DNA of 53,384 bases, taken from positions 1-53,384 of the forward strand of contig ONGJ01000004.1 in NCBI GenBank assembly GCA_900317375.1, read 5' to 3'. The notes under the pieces were generated by a model. The model had not been told where the DNA came from. It saw only the letters and a list, made by a program, of their open reading frames with translations, and ran no database searches. Source of the DNA: an uncultured Eubacteriales bacterium (GTDB lineage: Bacteria > Bacillota > Clostridia > Oscillospirales > Oscillospiraceae). Every line of letters begins with the position of its first letter. Positions within the stretch are counted from its first letter, which is position 1. Below are positions 38,463 through 47,265 of this stretch, piece by piece. Made by a program: the position numbers and the translations under genes.

Positions 38463-41441
38463 GTGCAAAACCTGAAGAAGAAAACAATCCTTGCGTTTGC
38501 GCTCATGCTCCTGCTGACCCTGGCAGGCACCTTTCTGCTGGTACGGAGCGGCATCCGTCTCGTCGAGGAGAGGGAAGAGAACCGCACTGTCCGCAAACTG
38601 AAGGCTGCGGACAATCTGACTCCGGTGATCTTGGAAAGGCTTGGCATCGTCTCTGATTCGATCGAAAGCAGCGAAAGCAAAAACGTCGCTGTTATGACCG
38701 CTGCCCTCAGAAAATACCTCGCGGAAGGTGAGTATACCGGGCCTGTCTGTTTCAGGGACGGGCTGGTTTTTCGCGTGAAAGACGGGGAACCTGTTTTTCC
38801 GGACACGGTGCCGGAAGGCTTTGCCGGCTTTGATGCCGCCGTGTTGGAAAGGGCGCTCAGTAACCCCGGCGGCAGCGTCGGGATCCGGAAGGCGGACGGT
38901 CTGTCGGAGGAAGAACTGACGAATCTGGTTACCTCGGATCCTCTTGGATCGTTGCGTTGTTATTATCAGGTCCGCATCGATGAGATCGGGGACGGCTGGT
39001 ACTATGCCGCGCTGAGCGAAGCGGCCGACAGCGTAGATTCCTTCAACAGCCTTTCGTATTCCGAGGAACTGGTTGCTGCCATGGAAGATGCCTTTGGAGG
39101 TGCGCTTCTCATCGTCAGTACTGGCGACAGCCGCCTGCCCTTCCTTTTGGACTCGTCCCGCTTCCCTGAAGCCCATTATGCCGAAGATCTGGGCCTGACG
39201 GCGGAGGATATCCGGAATCAGAAGAAAACGCTTACCATTGACGGACAGCAGTGGAACTGTACCTATCGCAGTTCGGAAACAGTAGAAAACCGGGTAATGA
39301 TCTTCGCCTCGCCCCGTGAATCGGACCGGACGGAGACCGCGATGGAGCTCTTGCCGGTGACGCTGCTGATGCTTCTCTTTTTTTCCACGATGACCGTCTA
39401 TATCGTTTCGGTGCAGACCTATGTCAGGGACAGAATCCTGGATGAAAACCTGGCTTCCCGATACCGCCCGGTCAGTCTCCGGGTCCGCTGCGTTGCGCTG
39501 GGCGCTGTGGGGGCGTTGATCGTCTTCTGCGCGGCAGGCCTGCTGCAGGCGGTATCCATCCTGCATTCGGAGACGCTTGCCGGCAGTGAGACGATTCAGA
39601 CTCTGTATGAGAATCTGAGCAATCTGAAAGCTGAGAAAACGGAAGCGTCCCTTGAGAAGCAGGAGGCCTGGTATCTGGGCTATGCGGAAAAGATTGCCGC
39701 CCTCATCGCACAGGATCCGTCGCTCGCGGAGGAAAGCCTGCTGCAGGAGTTTTGCGACATCCTGCAGGTGGATTATATCATGACCTTCGATCAGTGCGGG
39801 AGAGAGAGCTGCTGCAGCCGCGGCTATCGGGACTTCACGCTGAATACCGGAAAAGGGGATTGCTGGGATGATTTCGGAAGACTGCTGATGGGCGTGCCCT
39901 CGATTATCCGGGATACAGAAACAGACGCGCGAACCGGGCTGGAACGCCAGTTGATCGGCGTCTGCCTTCCTGTGGAGGGTTCGGACCGATGCGGCGCGCT
40001 GGTCATGGCGCTTTATCCTGATACGATCGGCATGCGGGAGAACAGTTTCGGAACCTTCGAGTTGGTCAGGAGCCTGACGATGGAGGGTTCGACAACCCTG
40101 TTTGCCGATGCGGAAACCGGGACGATCCTGCATGCCAGCAATTCTGCCCTTGTCGGGAACGGGATCACCGAATACGGCCTGCCCTCTGACAGCCTCAGGG
40201 ACGGATACATGGATTTTACCCTGATATTTGGGGCGCAGTCCTATATTGTCACGGTCAAGTCCGGCGACACCGTCATCTACAGCATCACGGAAACTGCCGT
40301 GCTGTTCCGCAACTGCCTGAGCTATGGTCTCCTGGCGGCGATTGTCTTTTTCTCCATTTTCGTCATCCTTTACGCAGTCCTGATGTACGGCTATACGGAG
40401 CACGAGCTTGCGGTCTACAGCCGCATCGGTACGCCCCTGAAGGACGAAGCGGCAAGCACCTATTTCGGAAGACCGGCCGCGGGAAAAGCGCCGGACCGCG
40501 CAGGACGCCGGGGGATCGACCTCTCCTCGTGGATAGCGCTGGACCCGGAAGGAAGGGCCGTTTCCTTTTTCCGAGGCCTTTCCTGCCTGCTTATCCTGCT
40601 GTACCTGATGATTCGCGTCGGAAGAAACGGCGACCGCCTCTCCCTGATGCACTATATTCTGCAGGGGGACTGGATGCGCGGCATCAACCTCTTCTCCCTC
40701 TGCGCCGTAGGGATTCTCATTATTGCTGTTTATGTGTTCCTGACGCTGTGCCGGGGCGTGGTGCGTCTGCTGTGCCGGGCGCTTGACAGCAAGGGAGAGA
40801 CAATCTGCCGCCTGGTCTACAATCTGATCCAGTATCTTACCATCTTTGTTCTGATCTACCAGGCGTTCAGTTATCTGGGCTTTCCGACGAGTACGGTTCT
40901 TGCTTCTGTGGGAGTTGCCGCTCTCGCGATCACCTTCGGTGCCCAGACTCTGATCGCGGATATTCTGGCGGGAGTCTTCAATGTGCTGGAGGGCGGATAT
41001 CGGGTAGGCGATTATATCAAGATCGACGGTTTTGAGGGATTTGTCCGCTCGATCGGCGTAAGAACCACCAAAGTCGAAAGTCGCTCGAGAGATATTGAGA
41101 TTATCGAAAACAGCCAGATCGGCAATGTGATCAACATGACCCCGCTCGACTCTGTCATAAAGCTGATGCTGGTAATTCCCTACACCGAGTCGCTGGAACG
41201 GATCGAGGCGATTCTGAATGCAGAGCTTCCGGAGATCGGCAGAAGGATGGAGAAAATCGTCGAAGGACCGATCTATTTGGGCGTCAGTGAAATATGTACC
41301 GGCAAAATGGTGCCGCATGAGCCCTCCATGACCCTCCTGATTATCACAACCTGTAAGGTGGAAAACTACCCGGATGTCGAACGTTATGTCAACCGCGAGG
41401 TCATGCTCCTCTGCCAGAGAGAGAATATCCGGCTTCTGTAA
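38463..41441 (+). CDS. Large MscS-family channel with two extracellular sensor-like domains
   Basis: The GTG at 38463 fits the GGATGGGAAG ribosome site; the GTG at 38454 overlaps it. The 992-residue protein has a membrane segment (about 8-27), an extracytoplasmic domain (28-295) and two membrane segments (about 296-317 and 341-362). A second extracytoplasmic domain (363-615) and three more membrane segments (about 617-765) follow. The last part is a full MscS core with TFGAQTLIADILAGVFNVLE, GGYRVGDYIKIDGFEGFV and a beta domain with ENSQIGNVINMT. Simple MscS channels are about 280 residues. The paired Cache-like regions suggest ligand-gated rather than only tension-gated opening. A phosphatase fragment abuts its stop codon. 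Confidence 0.87.
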   Translation: MQNLKKKTILAFALMLLLTLAGTFLLVRSGIRLVEEREENRTVRKLKAADNLTPVILERLGIVSDSIESSESKNVAVMTAALRKYLAEGEYTGPVCFRDGLVFRVKDGEPVFPDTVPEGFAGFDAAVLERALSNPGGSVGIRKADGLSEEELTNLVTSDPLGSLRCYYQVRIDEIGDGWYYAALSEAADSVDSFNSLSYSEELVAAMEDAFGGALLIVSTGDSRLPFLLDSSRFPEAHYAEDLGLTAEDIRNQKKTLTIDGQQWNCTYRSSETVENRVMIFASPRESDRTETAMELLPVTLLMLLFFSTMTVYIVSVQTYVRDRILDENLASRYRPVSLRVRCVALGAVGALIVFCAAGLLQAVSILHSETLAGSETIQTLYENLSNLKAEKTEASLEKQEAWYLGYAEKIAALIAQDPSLAEESLLQEFCDILQVDYIMTFDQCGRESCCSRGYRDFTLNTGKGDCWDDFGRLLMGVPSIIRDTETDARTGLERQLIGVCLPVEGSDRCGALVMALYPDTIGMRENSFGTFELVRSLTMEGSTTLFADAETGTILHASNSALVGNGITEYGLPSDSLRDGYMDFTLIFGAQSYIVTVKSGDTVIYSITETAVLFRNCLSYGLLAAIVFFSIFVILYAVLMYGYTEHELAVYSRIGTPLKDEAASTYFGRPAAGKAPDRAGRRGIDLSSWIALDPEGRAVSFFRGLSCLLILLYLMIRVGRNGDRLSLMHYILQGDWMRGINLFSLCAVGILIIAVYVFLTLCRGVVRLLCRALDSKGETICRLVYNLIQYLTIFVLIYQAFSYLGFPTSTVLASVGVAALAITFGAQTLIADILAGVFNVLEGGYRVGDYIKIDGFEGFVRSIGVRTTKVESRSRDIEIIENSQIGNVINMTPLDSVIKLMLVIPYTESLERIEAILNAELPEIGRRMEKIVEGPIYLGVSEICTGKMVPHEPSMTLLIITTCKVENYPDVERYVNREVMLLCQRENIRLL

Positions 41442-41442
41442 G

Positions 41443-41721
41443 GCGGACGTTTCCGGCAAGGGCGTTCCGGAGGCCATCGATGCGCGGAGAGAACAGTTCG
41501 GGACGGACAGACTGACGGAGGCGCTCAACAGCGGGAAAGCGGAAACGCCGCAGGAAGTCCTCCGCACGGTTAATCAGGCTGTCAATGACTTTGTAAAGGA
41601 CGCGCCCCAGTTCGTCGACAGCACGCCCATCGAAAGCAATGACATCCAGGGCTGGACCTGCCCGGTCTGCGGTGAGTGGATTCGCGGCGGCGAGTGCTGG
41701 AACTGCGGATACACGATGTAA
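41443..41721 (+). pseudogene. Remnant of a SpoIIE/PP2C-type phosphatase with C-terminal zinc ribbon
   Basis: Directly after the channel's stop codon, in another frame, the sequence encodes ADVSGKGVPEAIDAR, then QFGTDRLTEALN and VNDFVKDAPQFVD. These match the GDVSGKGVPAA motif and the C-terminal end of PP2C/SpoIIE (RsbU-type) phosphatases, but the catalytic middle between them is missing. It then ends with a ribbon CPVCGEWIRGGECWNCG nearly identical to those in the 31.7-34.3 kb protein. No start signal is present. I read it as the 3' remnant left after deletion or replacement by the channel module. A short expressed fusion cannot be excluded. Confidence 0.7.
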
Positions 41722-41773
41722 GCCCTTGACGGTATCCCGCTGACGAAAAAGCGATAAAAAAGGCAGAGACAAC

Positions 41774-41801
41774 GAGGCCGCCGGCATCTGCCGGCGGTCT
41801 C
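41774..41801 (+). terminator. Terminator between the phosphatase remnant and the tRNA-editing gene
   Basis: GAGGCCGCCGGCA / TGCCGGCGGTCTC forms a 13-bp stem with one wobble pair and a 2-nt loop, followed by GCTGTCATTTTT. It can serve the convergent genes on either side. Confidence 0.7.
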
Positions 41802-41811
41802 GCTGTCATTT

Positions 41812-42966
41812 TTATCGGTATTGCAGAAGAAAGCGGCGGATGCTGTCCTCGCTCTCGCGGGCGCTGCCCTGGATCATCTCGGGCCTGCCGCCCCCGCGTC
41901 CGCCGATCCCGGCGTTGATGGCCCTGGCCTCTTTCCGGAGGTCCCTGGTGCGGCTGCCGATGATGTAGCGCCAGGCGCCCTCCTCGCCGGGGAAGAACAC
42001 CGCCGCGAGGCCGCCGCATTTTTCCATCAGGAGGTTTGTCAGCTCCCGCATGGCGATCTCATCCGGGATCGTCTCAAAGAGGCAGATGCTGCCGTCCGTT
42101 TCCGGCTGCTGTTCGGCCTTGAAGCGGATCAGCTCCATCGCGAGGGCAGCGTTTTTCTCTTTCAGGGCTTCCTTCTCCTGCAGGATGCGGGAAACCGCCG
42201 CAGAGACCTCGTCCCTCTTTGCGCTCAGGAGGGCGGAAATCTCGGCCACGCTCTGCTGCCGCAGGCGGTAGTCCTCCAGGGCCTGCATGCCGCAGACCAG
42301 GTTCAGACGGACGCCGCCGCGGTGGCGCTCGAAGTTCAGGACCTTGATCACGCCGATTTCACCGGTCCGGTACACATGCGGCGCACAGCAGGCACAGCGG
42401 TCCACCCCGGGAATCTCGACAATGCGCACGGCGCCTTCGAGTTCCTTCTTGCTGCGGTATTCCAGTGCCTTCAGCTCCTCCTTTGAGGGAAACCAGACCT
42501 TTACAGGCAGGTTTTCGCGCACGGCCTCGTTGGAGAGGGTCTCGATCCGGCGGACCTGATCGGCGTCCATCTCGCAGTCAAAGTCCAGGGTCATCCCGTC
42601 CCCGCCCATGTGGAAGCCCACATTGCTGCAGCCGAAGAGGCGGTGCGCCGTGCCGGAAAAGATATGCTCGCCGCTGTGATTCTGCATGCGCGCAAGGCGG
42701 ACCTCGCGGTCGACGGATCCGGTGACCGTCTCTCCCTCACGGAGAGGGGCGACGCAGCTGTGAAAGATCTCTCCGTTCTTCTCATGGGTGTCGGTGACGC
42801 GCACGCCCCCCAGAGTCCCGCAGTCACCCGGCTGTCCGCCGCCCTCGGGGAAGAAGGCCGTCCGGTCCAGCACGGTTTTCCAGATTTCGCCCGCCTGTTC
42901 ACACTTCAGCACCTTGGCGCTGAAGTCAAACAGATGGCTGTCTTCGTAATAGAGCTTTTCCGTCAT
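41812..42966 (-). CDS. Alanyl-tRNA editing protein (AlaX-type with DHHA1 domain)
   Basis: The 384-residue protein matches AlaX-L: an N-terminal segment like AlaRS beyond its catalytic core, the editing site with NHSGEHIFSG (HxxxH), the second zinc half CCAPHV, a coiled coil (about 245-280) and a C-terminal DHHA1 domain with GGRGGGRPEMIQGS. AlaX enzymes hydrolyse Ser-tRNA(Ala) or Gly-tRNA(Ala) made by mischarging. The ATG is 1 nt after the serA stop, so it is translated with serine biosynthesis genes, which fits protection against serine misincorporation when serine is high (inference). Confidence 0.9.
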   Translation of the reverse strand: MTEKLYYEDSHLFDFSAKVLKCEQAGEIWKTVLDRTAFFPEGGGQPGDCGTLGGVRVTDTHEKNGEIFHSCVAPLREGETVTGSVDREVRLARMQNHSGEHIFSGTAHRLFGCSNVGFHMGGDGMTLDFDCEMDADQVRRIETLSNEAVRENLPVKVWFPSKEELKALEYRSKKELEGAVRIVEIPGVDRCACCAPHVYRTGEIGVIKVLNFERHRGGVRLNLVCGMQALEDYRLRQQSVAEISALLSAKRDEVSAAVSRILQEKEALKEKNAALAMELIRFKAEQQPETDGSICLFETIPDEIAMRELTNLLMEKCGGLAAVFFPGEEGAWRYIIGSRTRDLRKEARAINAGIGGRGGGRPEMIQGSARESEDSIRRFLLQYR

Positions 42967-42967
42967 G

Positions 42968-44131
42968 TCAGATCACCCGCACGCGGAGAACCTCGTCCAT
43001 CTCGCAGATGCCGTTGACCGTCTCCTCGTAGATGGCATCGCCGAGGTCGACGATGGTCACGGCATAGGCCCCGCGGTGCTTGTTGATCATATGCTCGACG
43101 TTGATGTTCCGGGCGCTGATGAAGTCCAGGATGCGCGTGATCATGCGCGGCACATTCCGGTGGATGACGCAGAGGCGGCAGACGCCCAGCCGGTTCAGAT
43201 AGACATCCGGGAAATTCACGGAATTGCGGATGTTGCCGTTGAGCAGATAATCATAGAGCTCATTGGCGGCCATCTCGGCACAGCGGTCCTCGCTCTCGGG
43301 GGTGCAGGCACCCAGGTGCGGCATGGCAATGACGTTCGGCGCCCGGAGGATGACCTCGTTGGGGAAGTCGGTGACGTATTTTGCGACCTTGCCGCTCTTC
43401 AGCGCCTCGGTCATATCCTCGTCGTTTACCACCTCGGCGCGCGACTCGTTGATGATGCGCACGCCGTCCTTCATACGGGCGAAGGCTTCGGCGTTCAGCA
43501 TGTTGCGGGTGTCGTCGGTAAAGGGGACGTTCAGGCTGATATAATCGCAGTTTTCAAACAGCTCTTCAATGTTTTCCGTGTGAATGACCTTGCGCGAGAG
43601 ACGCCAGGCCGCATCCACCGACAGGAAGGGGTCGTAGCCCAGCACGCGCATGTTCAGGTCCACGCCGGCGTTGGCGACCAGCGCGCCGACCGCGCCGAGG
43701 CCGATGACGCCGAGGGTTTTCCCCAGCAGCTCGGGCCCGGTGAAGCTGGCCTTTTTCTTTTCGACCAGCGCGGGGATGTTTTCCCCCTCGCCCGAGATGG
43801 AGTGGACCCACTCGATACTGCCCAGGATGTCGCGCGAGGCCATGACCAGCGAGCAGATCTCCTGCTCCTTCACCGCCTGGGCGTTGGCACCGGGGGCGTT
43901 GAAGACGACGATGCCCTCCTCGGTGCAGCGCTCGACCGGGATGTTGTTGTAACCGGCCCCGGCGCGCGCGATGGCCAGCAGGCTCTCCGGGAAGCTCGCC
44001 TCGTGCAGGTCGGCGCTGCGCAGCAGAAGGCCGCTGGGATTGTCGAGGTTCTCGCCGACCCGGCAGCCGTTTTTCTCGAGCGCCGCAATGCCGGCAGGCG
44101 AGATTTTGTTCATGGTCTGTATCTTAAACAT
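42968..44131 (-). CDS. serA: D-3-phosphoglycerate dehydrogenase
   Basis: The 387-residue protein has the NAD-binding motif GVIGLGAVGALVANAGVDL, the catalytic Arg region NESRAEVV, the His-Glu region of the D-2-hydroxyacid dehydrogenases (AMPHLGACTPESEDRCA) and a C-terminal ACT domain (about 315-387). It oxidises 3-phosphoglycerate to 3-phosphohydroxypyruvate, the first step of serine synthesis. The ATG at 44131 overlaps the end of serC by 8 bp; AAGGAG lies 12 nt upstream. It is a short-type SerA with a single ACT domain, likely feedback-inhibited by serine. Confidence 0.93.
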   Translation of the reverse strand: MFKIQTMNKISPAGIAALEKNGCRVGENLDNPSGLLLRSADLHEASFPESLLAIARAGAGYNNIPVERCTEEGIVVFNAPGANAQAVKEQEICSLVMASRDILGSIEWVHSISGEGENIPALVEKKKASFTGPELLGKTLGVIGLGAVGALVANAGVDLNMRVLGYDPFLSVDAAWRLSRKVIHTENIEELFENCDYISLNVPFTDDTRNMLNAEAFARMKDGVRIINESRAEVVNDEDMTEALKSGKVAKYVTDFPNEVILRAPNVIAMPHLGACTPESEDRCAEMAANELYDYLLNGNIRNSVNFPDVYLNRLGVCRLCVIHRNVPRMITRILDFISARNINVEHMINKHRGAYAVTIVDLGDAIYEETVNGICEMDEVLRVRVI

Positions 44132-45215
44132 GGTTCTTCTCAAACTCCTTCATGGTATCAATGAGCGCGTCCACGCCTTCCATCGGCATGGCATTGTAGA
44201 GGGAAGCCCGCATGCCGCCGGCAATCTTGTGCCCCTTCAGGTTCACGAGGCCCCGCTGCGCGGCAAAGCGGACAAACGCGGCGTCCAGCTCGGCATCGCC
44301 GGTGCGGAAGGTGACGTTCATGTCGCTGCGCGAGCCGGGCAGGGCATGCGCATGAAACAGCCGGCTCTCATCCAGACAGGCGTAGAGGCGCGCGGCGCGC
44401 TCCCTTTTCAGCTGCTCCATGCCTTCCACGCCGCCCTGCTCCTGCAGCCAGTCGAGCACCAGCGACAGCATGTAGATGCACCAGCACGGCGGGGTATTCA
44501 GCATCGAATCGTGCTGAATCAGGGTCTCATAGCTCATGACCTGGGGCGTAAAGGGAAGCGCATGCCCGGCAAGAGCCCGGTCGACGATCACGACCGTGAG
44601 GCCCGCGGGGGCCATGTTCTTCTGGGCCCCGGCGTAGAGGAGGCCGAAACGCCCGACGTCCACCGGGCGGGAGAGGATGTCGGAGGACATGTCGCAGACC
44701 AGCGGCGCCTCCGCGGCCGGCACATAAGGCCACTCGGTGCCGTAGACGGTGTTGTTGGCGCAGTAATAAAAATATTTGGCACCCGGGGTCAGGGAAAGCT
44801 CGCTCTGCACGGGGATGCGGTTGTGGCCGGTGTCGGAGGTATCGCAGGCGATGTGCACCGTGCCGTACTTTTCCGCTTCCTTCGCCGCTTTCGACGAAAA
44901 GTTGCCGGTTACGGCGTAGTCGGCCGTCCCGCCCTCCATCAGGTTCATCGGGATCGCCGCGAACTGGAGCGTTGCGCCGCCCTGCAGGAAGAGGATCTCA
45001 TGGCTCTCCGGGACCTGCAGCGCGCACCTGAGTTTTTCCTTCGTCTCGGCAAAAATCTCGGAAAACACGGCACTGCGGTGACTCATCTCCATGACGGACA
45101 TGCCGCTGCCGCGGGCATTCATCATTTCGGCACGGGCGCGCTGCAGCACCGCCTCGGGCAGCACCGACGGGCCGGCGGAAAAGTTATAGACTCTGTCTTC
45201 TGTCATTGCGCTCAT
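44124..45215 (-). CDS. serC: Phosphoserine aminotransferase
   Basis: The protein of about 363 residues has the SerC pattern: YNFSAGPSVLPEAVLQRA, ILFLQGGATLQFAAIPMNL, the PLP lysine in YAGAQKNMAPAGLTVVIV, and the tail NLKGHKIAGGMRASLYNAMP. It converts 3-phosphohydroxypyruvate to phosphoserine with glutamate. Three close starts (GTG 45218, ATG 45215, ATG 45206) are possible; none has a strong ribosome site, and 45215 is a compromise. It is the first gene of the serC-serA-alaX operon. No serB phosphatase gene is present in the window. Confidence 0.95.
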   Translation of the reverse strand: MSAMTEDRVYNFSAGPSVLPEAVLQRARAEMMNARGSGMSVMEMSHRSAVFSEIFAETKEKLRCALQVPESHEILFLQGGATLQFAAIPMNLMEGGTADYAVTGNFSSKAAKEAEKYGTVHIACDTSDTGHNRIPVQSELSLTPGAKYFYYCANNTVYGTEWPYVPAAEAPLVCDMSSDILSRPVDVGRFGLLYAGAQKNMAPAGLTVVIVDRALAGHALPFTPQVMSYETLIQHDSMLNTPPCWCIYMLSLVLDWLQEQGGVEGMEQLKRERAARLYACLDESRLFHAHALPGSRSDMNVTFRTGDAELDAAFVRFAAQRGLVNLKGHKIAGGMRASLYNAMPMEGVDALIDTMKEFEKNHV

Positions 45216-45313
45216 CACGAACTTTCTGCATACTCTCGTGCTTTCGCACGGATCACATGATTATATAGGAATCGCGCCGAAGTGTCAAATGATTTCGGTC
45301 GGAAATCAGAAAG

Positions 45314-45347
45314 CGCAGGAAGCCGGGCATTTTCCGCGCTTCCTGCG
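45314..45347 (-). terminator. Terminator of the thiamine-precursor transport operon
   Basis: CGCAGGAAGC and GCTTCCTGCG form a 10-bp stem around a 14-nt loop, about 40 bp past the ATPase stop codon; the minus strand continues CTTTCTGATTTC. Confidence 0.6.
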
Positions 45348-45387
45348 TTCTCTTCCGTACGGTTTTGATCCGCTCTCTCCGGCGCTG

Positions 45388-46164
45388 TTATCCGATCAGC
45401 TCCCGGATCTGTCTTTTCAGGGCGAGGACTTCCTCGGACAGCATATAGTCCCGGTCGCGCGGACGCGGCGTCGGGATCCGCAGCTCGTCCGTCATGGCGG
45501 CGGGCGAACCCTTCATGATATAGATGCGGTCGGACAGCAGGATCGCTTCGTCAACGTCATGGGTGATAAACAGGGTGGACATGCGGATCTCTTCCATGAC
45601 CTGCAGATACCATTCCTGCACGGCGGTGCGCGTCAGCGTGTCGAGGGCGCTGAAAGGCTCGTCCAGGAGGGCAACGCGGTTGCCGCAGAGCCAGGTCCGC
45701 AGGAGGGCGGCGCGCTGCCGCATGCCGCCGGAGAGCTGCACCGGGTACTTCTGCTGGCAGCCGGCAAGACCGAAGCGATCGAAATACCGGAGGGCCTCCC
45801 TGCGGGCGTCGGCCTTCTTCATCCCCTTCAGCAGGAGGGGCAGCGCCACGTTGTCCTGGATGGTCTTGTGCGGGAGGAGCATGTCCTTCTGCAGCATATA
45901 GCTGAGGTGGCCGGTCTCGCCGGCGATGCTCTTCATGCTGCCGTCCTCGTCAGCCAGCAGAACATCGCCGCTGTCCGGAGGCAGGAGGCCGGAGAGGATG
46001 TTGAAGAGCGTTGTTTTTCCGACCCCGCTGACACCGAGGATGCAGACAAGCTCGCCGGGAGCGAGGCGGACGTTCACATCGCGCAGAACCTGTTTATCCG
46101 CGAAGGCCTTGCAGATGTGCTCGGCTCTCAGAATATCCGGCGCGGAGGAAGCGAAGTCTTCCAT
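45388..46164 (-). CDS. ABC transporter ATPase, thiamine-precursor type
   Basis: The 258-residue ATPase has Walker A GVSGVGKTTL, Q-loop YMLQKDMLLPH, signature LSGGMRQRAALLR, Walker B VALLDEPFSALD and H-loop FITHDVDEA. It belongs to the nitrate/sulfonate/taurine-type ATPases (ThiZ/SsuB/TauB group). Its ATG overlaps the stop of the binding-protein gene by 1 nt (TGATG). With the upstream permease, binding protein and thiamine-binding protein, all behind a TPP riboswitch, it most likely energises uptake of a thiamine pyrimidine precursor. Confidence 0.92.
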   Translation of the reverse strand: MEDFASSAPDILRAEHICKAFADKQVLRDVNVRLAPGELVCILGVSGVGKTTLFNILSGLLPPDSGDVLLADEDGSMKSIAGETGHLSYMLQKDMLLPHKTIQDNVALPLLLKGMKKADARREALRYFDRFGLAGCQQKYPVQLSGGMRQRAALLRTWLCGNRVALLDEPFSALDTLTRTAVQEWYLQVMEEIRMSTLFITHDVDEAILLSDRIYIMKGSPAAMTDELRIPTPRPRDRDYMLSEEVLALKRQIRELIG

Positions 46165-47240
46165 CACGCGGGAAGAAACTCGTTTGTGAATCCGGTGCCG
46201 GCAGGGATCTCTTCCGTCAGGCCGTTCCGGTAGAGCCAGGCATAGAAGGCATCCCAGCGGGCAGGGTCGATATAGCCCCAGCGGTCAACCTCTGCCTTGT
46301 ACTGATCCCGGAGCCAGAGCTGGCTGGCGGTGACCATCTCGAGATTGAGTTCGGGCACCTGCTCACAGAGGATTTTTGCTGCCTCCTCAGGGTTTTCGAT
46401 GGCGAATTCATAGCCCTTTGCCGTGGCGGCGAGGAAGGCTCTGGCGGTATCCGGGTCTTCGGCGAGGAAGTTGTCGTTGGCGATAATCACCGGGCTGTAG
46501 TAGTCAAACTCCGGCGTGATATCCTTGAAATAGATCATGTTGGTCTCGAGACCGGCCTGTTCGGTGGCGATCCCCGCCCAGGCATAGTAAATCCAGATCG
46601 CATCGATATCCTGCTGCAGGGCGCTGACCTCATCGGTGACATACTCGGGGATCAGGTTGACCTTGGAGAAATCCCCGCCGTCGGCCTCCACGATGTTCTT
46701 CAGCATGGCCTGCTCGGTCGGAAGCTCCCAGGTGGCATAGTTTTTGCCTTCCAGGCCCTTCGGCGTCTCAATGCCGTCTTCCTTGAGAGAGATGATGCCG
46801 GAGGTGTTGTGCTGGATCAGGGCGGCCACGGCGGTCACGGGGATTTTGTCCTTCGAGGCAAAGACCGGGGTGAGGTAATCCTGAAAGTCGATTCCCAGCT
46901 GGGCCTTGCCGGAGGCGACCATCATCGTCGCGCCGTCTTCGGGCGGCTGGATGATGCTGACGTTGAGGCCGGCATCTTCATAATAGCCCTTGGCGAGGGC
47001 GACATAGATGCCGGTGTGGTTGGTATTCGGGGTCCAGTCGAGCACAAAGGTCAGGTCCTTCCGCGAAGCCTGGGCATCCTTCTCCTCCGCTGCGTCGGCA
47101 GGCGTTTCCGCCGCCGGTTCGGCAGGGGTTTTTTCGGAAGCTTCGGCAGCCGGTTTTGCAGCCGGGCTGCCGCAGGCAGCAAAGACGGTCACAAGGGATA
47201 CGGCAAGCAGCAGGCAAAGCCATTTTTTCGCGTTTTTCAT
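46164..47240 (-). CDS. Thiamine-pyrimidine-precursor-binding lipoprotein (ThiY/THI5-like)
   Basis: The 358-residue lipoprotein starts at the ATG at 47240 (GGAGAG upstream). It has lipobox VFAAC, a low-complexity EKTPAEPAAETPADAAEE spacer, then the NMT1/THI5-like fold beginning LTFVLDWTPNTNHTGIYVAL and KGYYEDAGLNVSIIQPPED. This opening is characteristic of ThiY-type receptors for formylaminopyrimidine or hydroxymethylpyrimidine precursors. The gene lies between the permease (25 bp upstream) and the ATPase (overlapping). Riboswitch control supports the thiamine assignment. Confidence 0.92.
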   Translation of the reverse strand: MKNAKKWLCLLLAVSLVTVFAACGSPAAKPAAEASEKTPAEPAAETPADAAEEKDAQASRKDLTFVLDWTPNTNHTGIYVALAKGYYEDAGLNVSIIQPPEDGATMMVASGKAQLGIDFQDYLTPVFASKDKIPVTAVAALIQHNTSGIISLKEDGIETPKGLEGKNYATWELPTEQAMLKNIVEADGGDFSKVNLIPEYVTDEVSALQQDIDAIWIYYAWAGIATEQAGLETNMIYFKDITPEFDYYSPVIIANDNFLAEDPDTARAFLAATAKGYEFAIENPEEAAKILCEQVPELNLEMVTASQLWLRDQYKAEVDRWGYIDPARWDAFYAWLYRNGLTEEIPAGTGFTNEFLPA

Positions 47241-47265
47241 GTTTTTCTCTCCGTTTTCATACAGG

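Noticed and set aside
38241-41567. A 1108-codon minus-strand frame opposite the MscS-type gene
   Set aside because: It is an antisense shadow; the + strand product has membrane segments and an MscS core.
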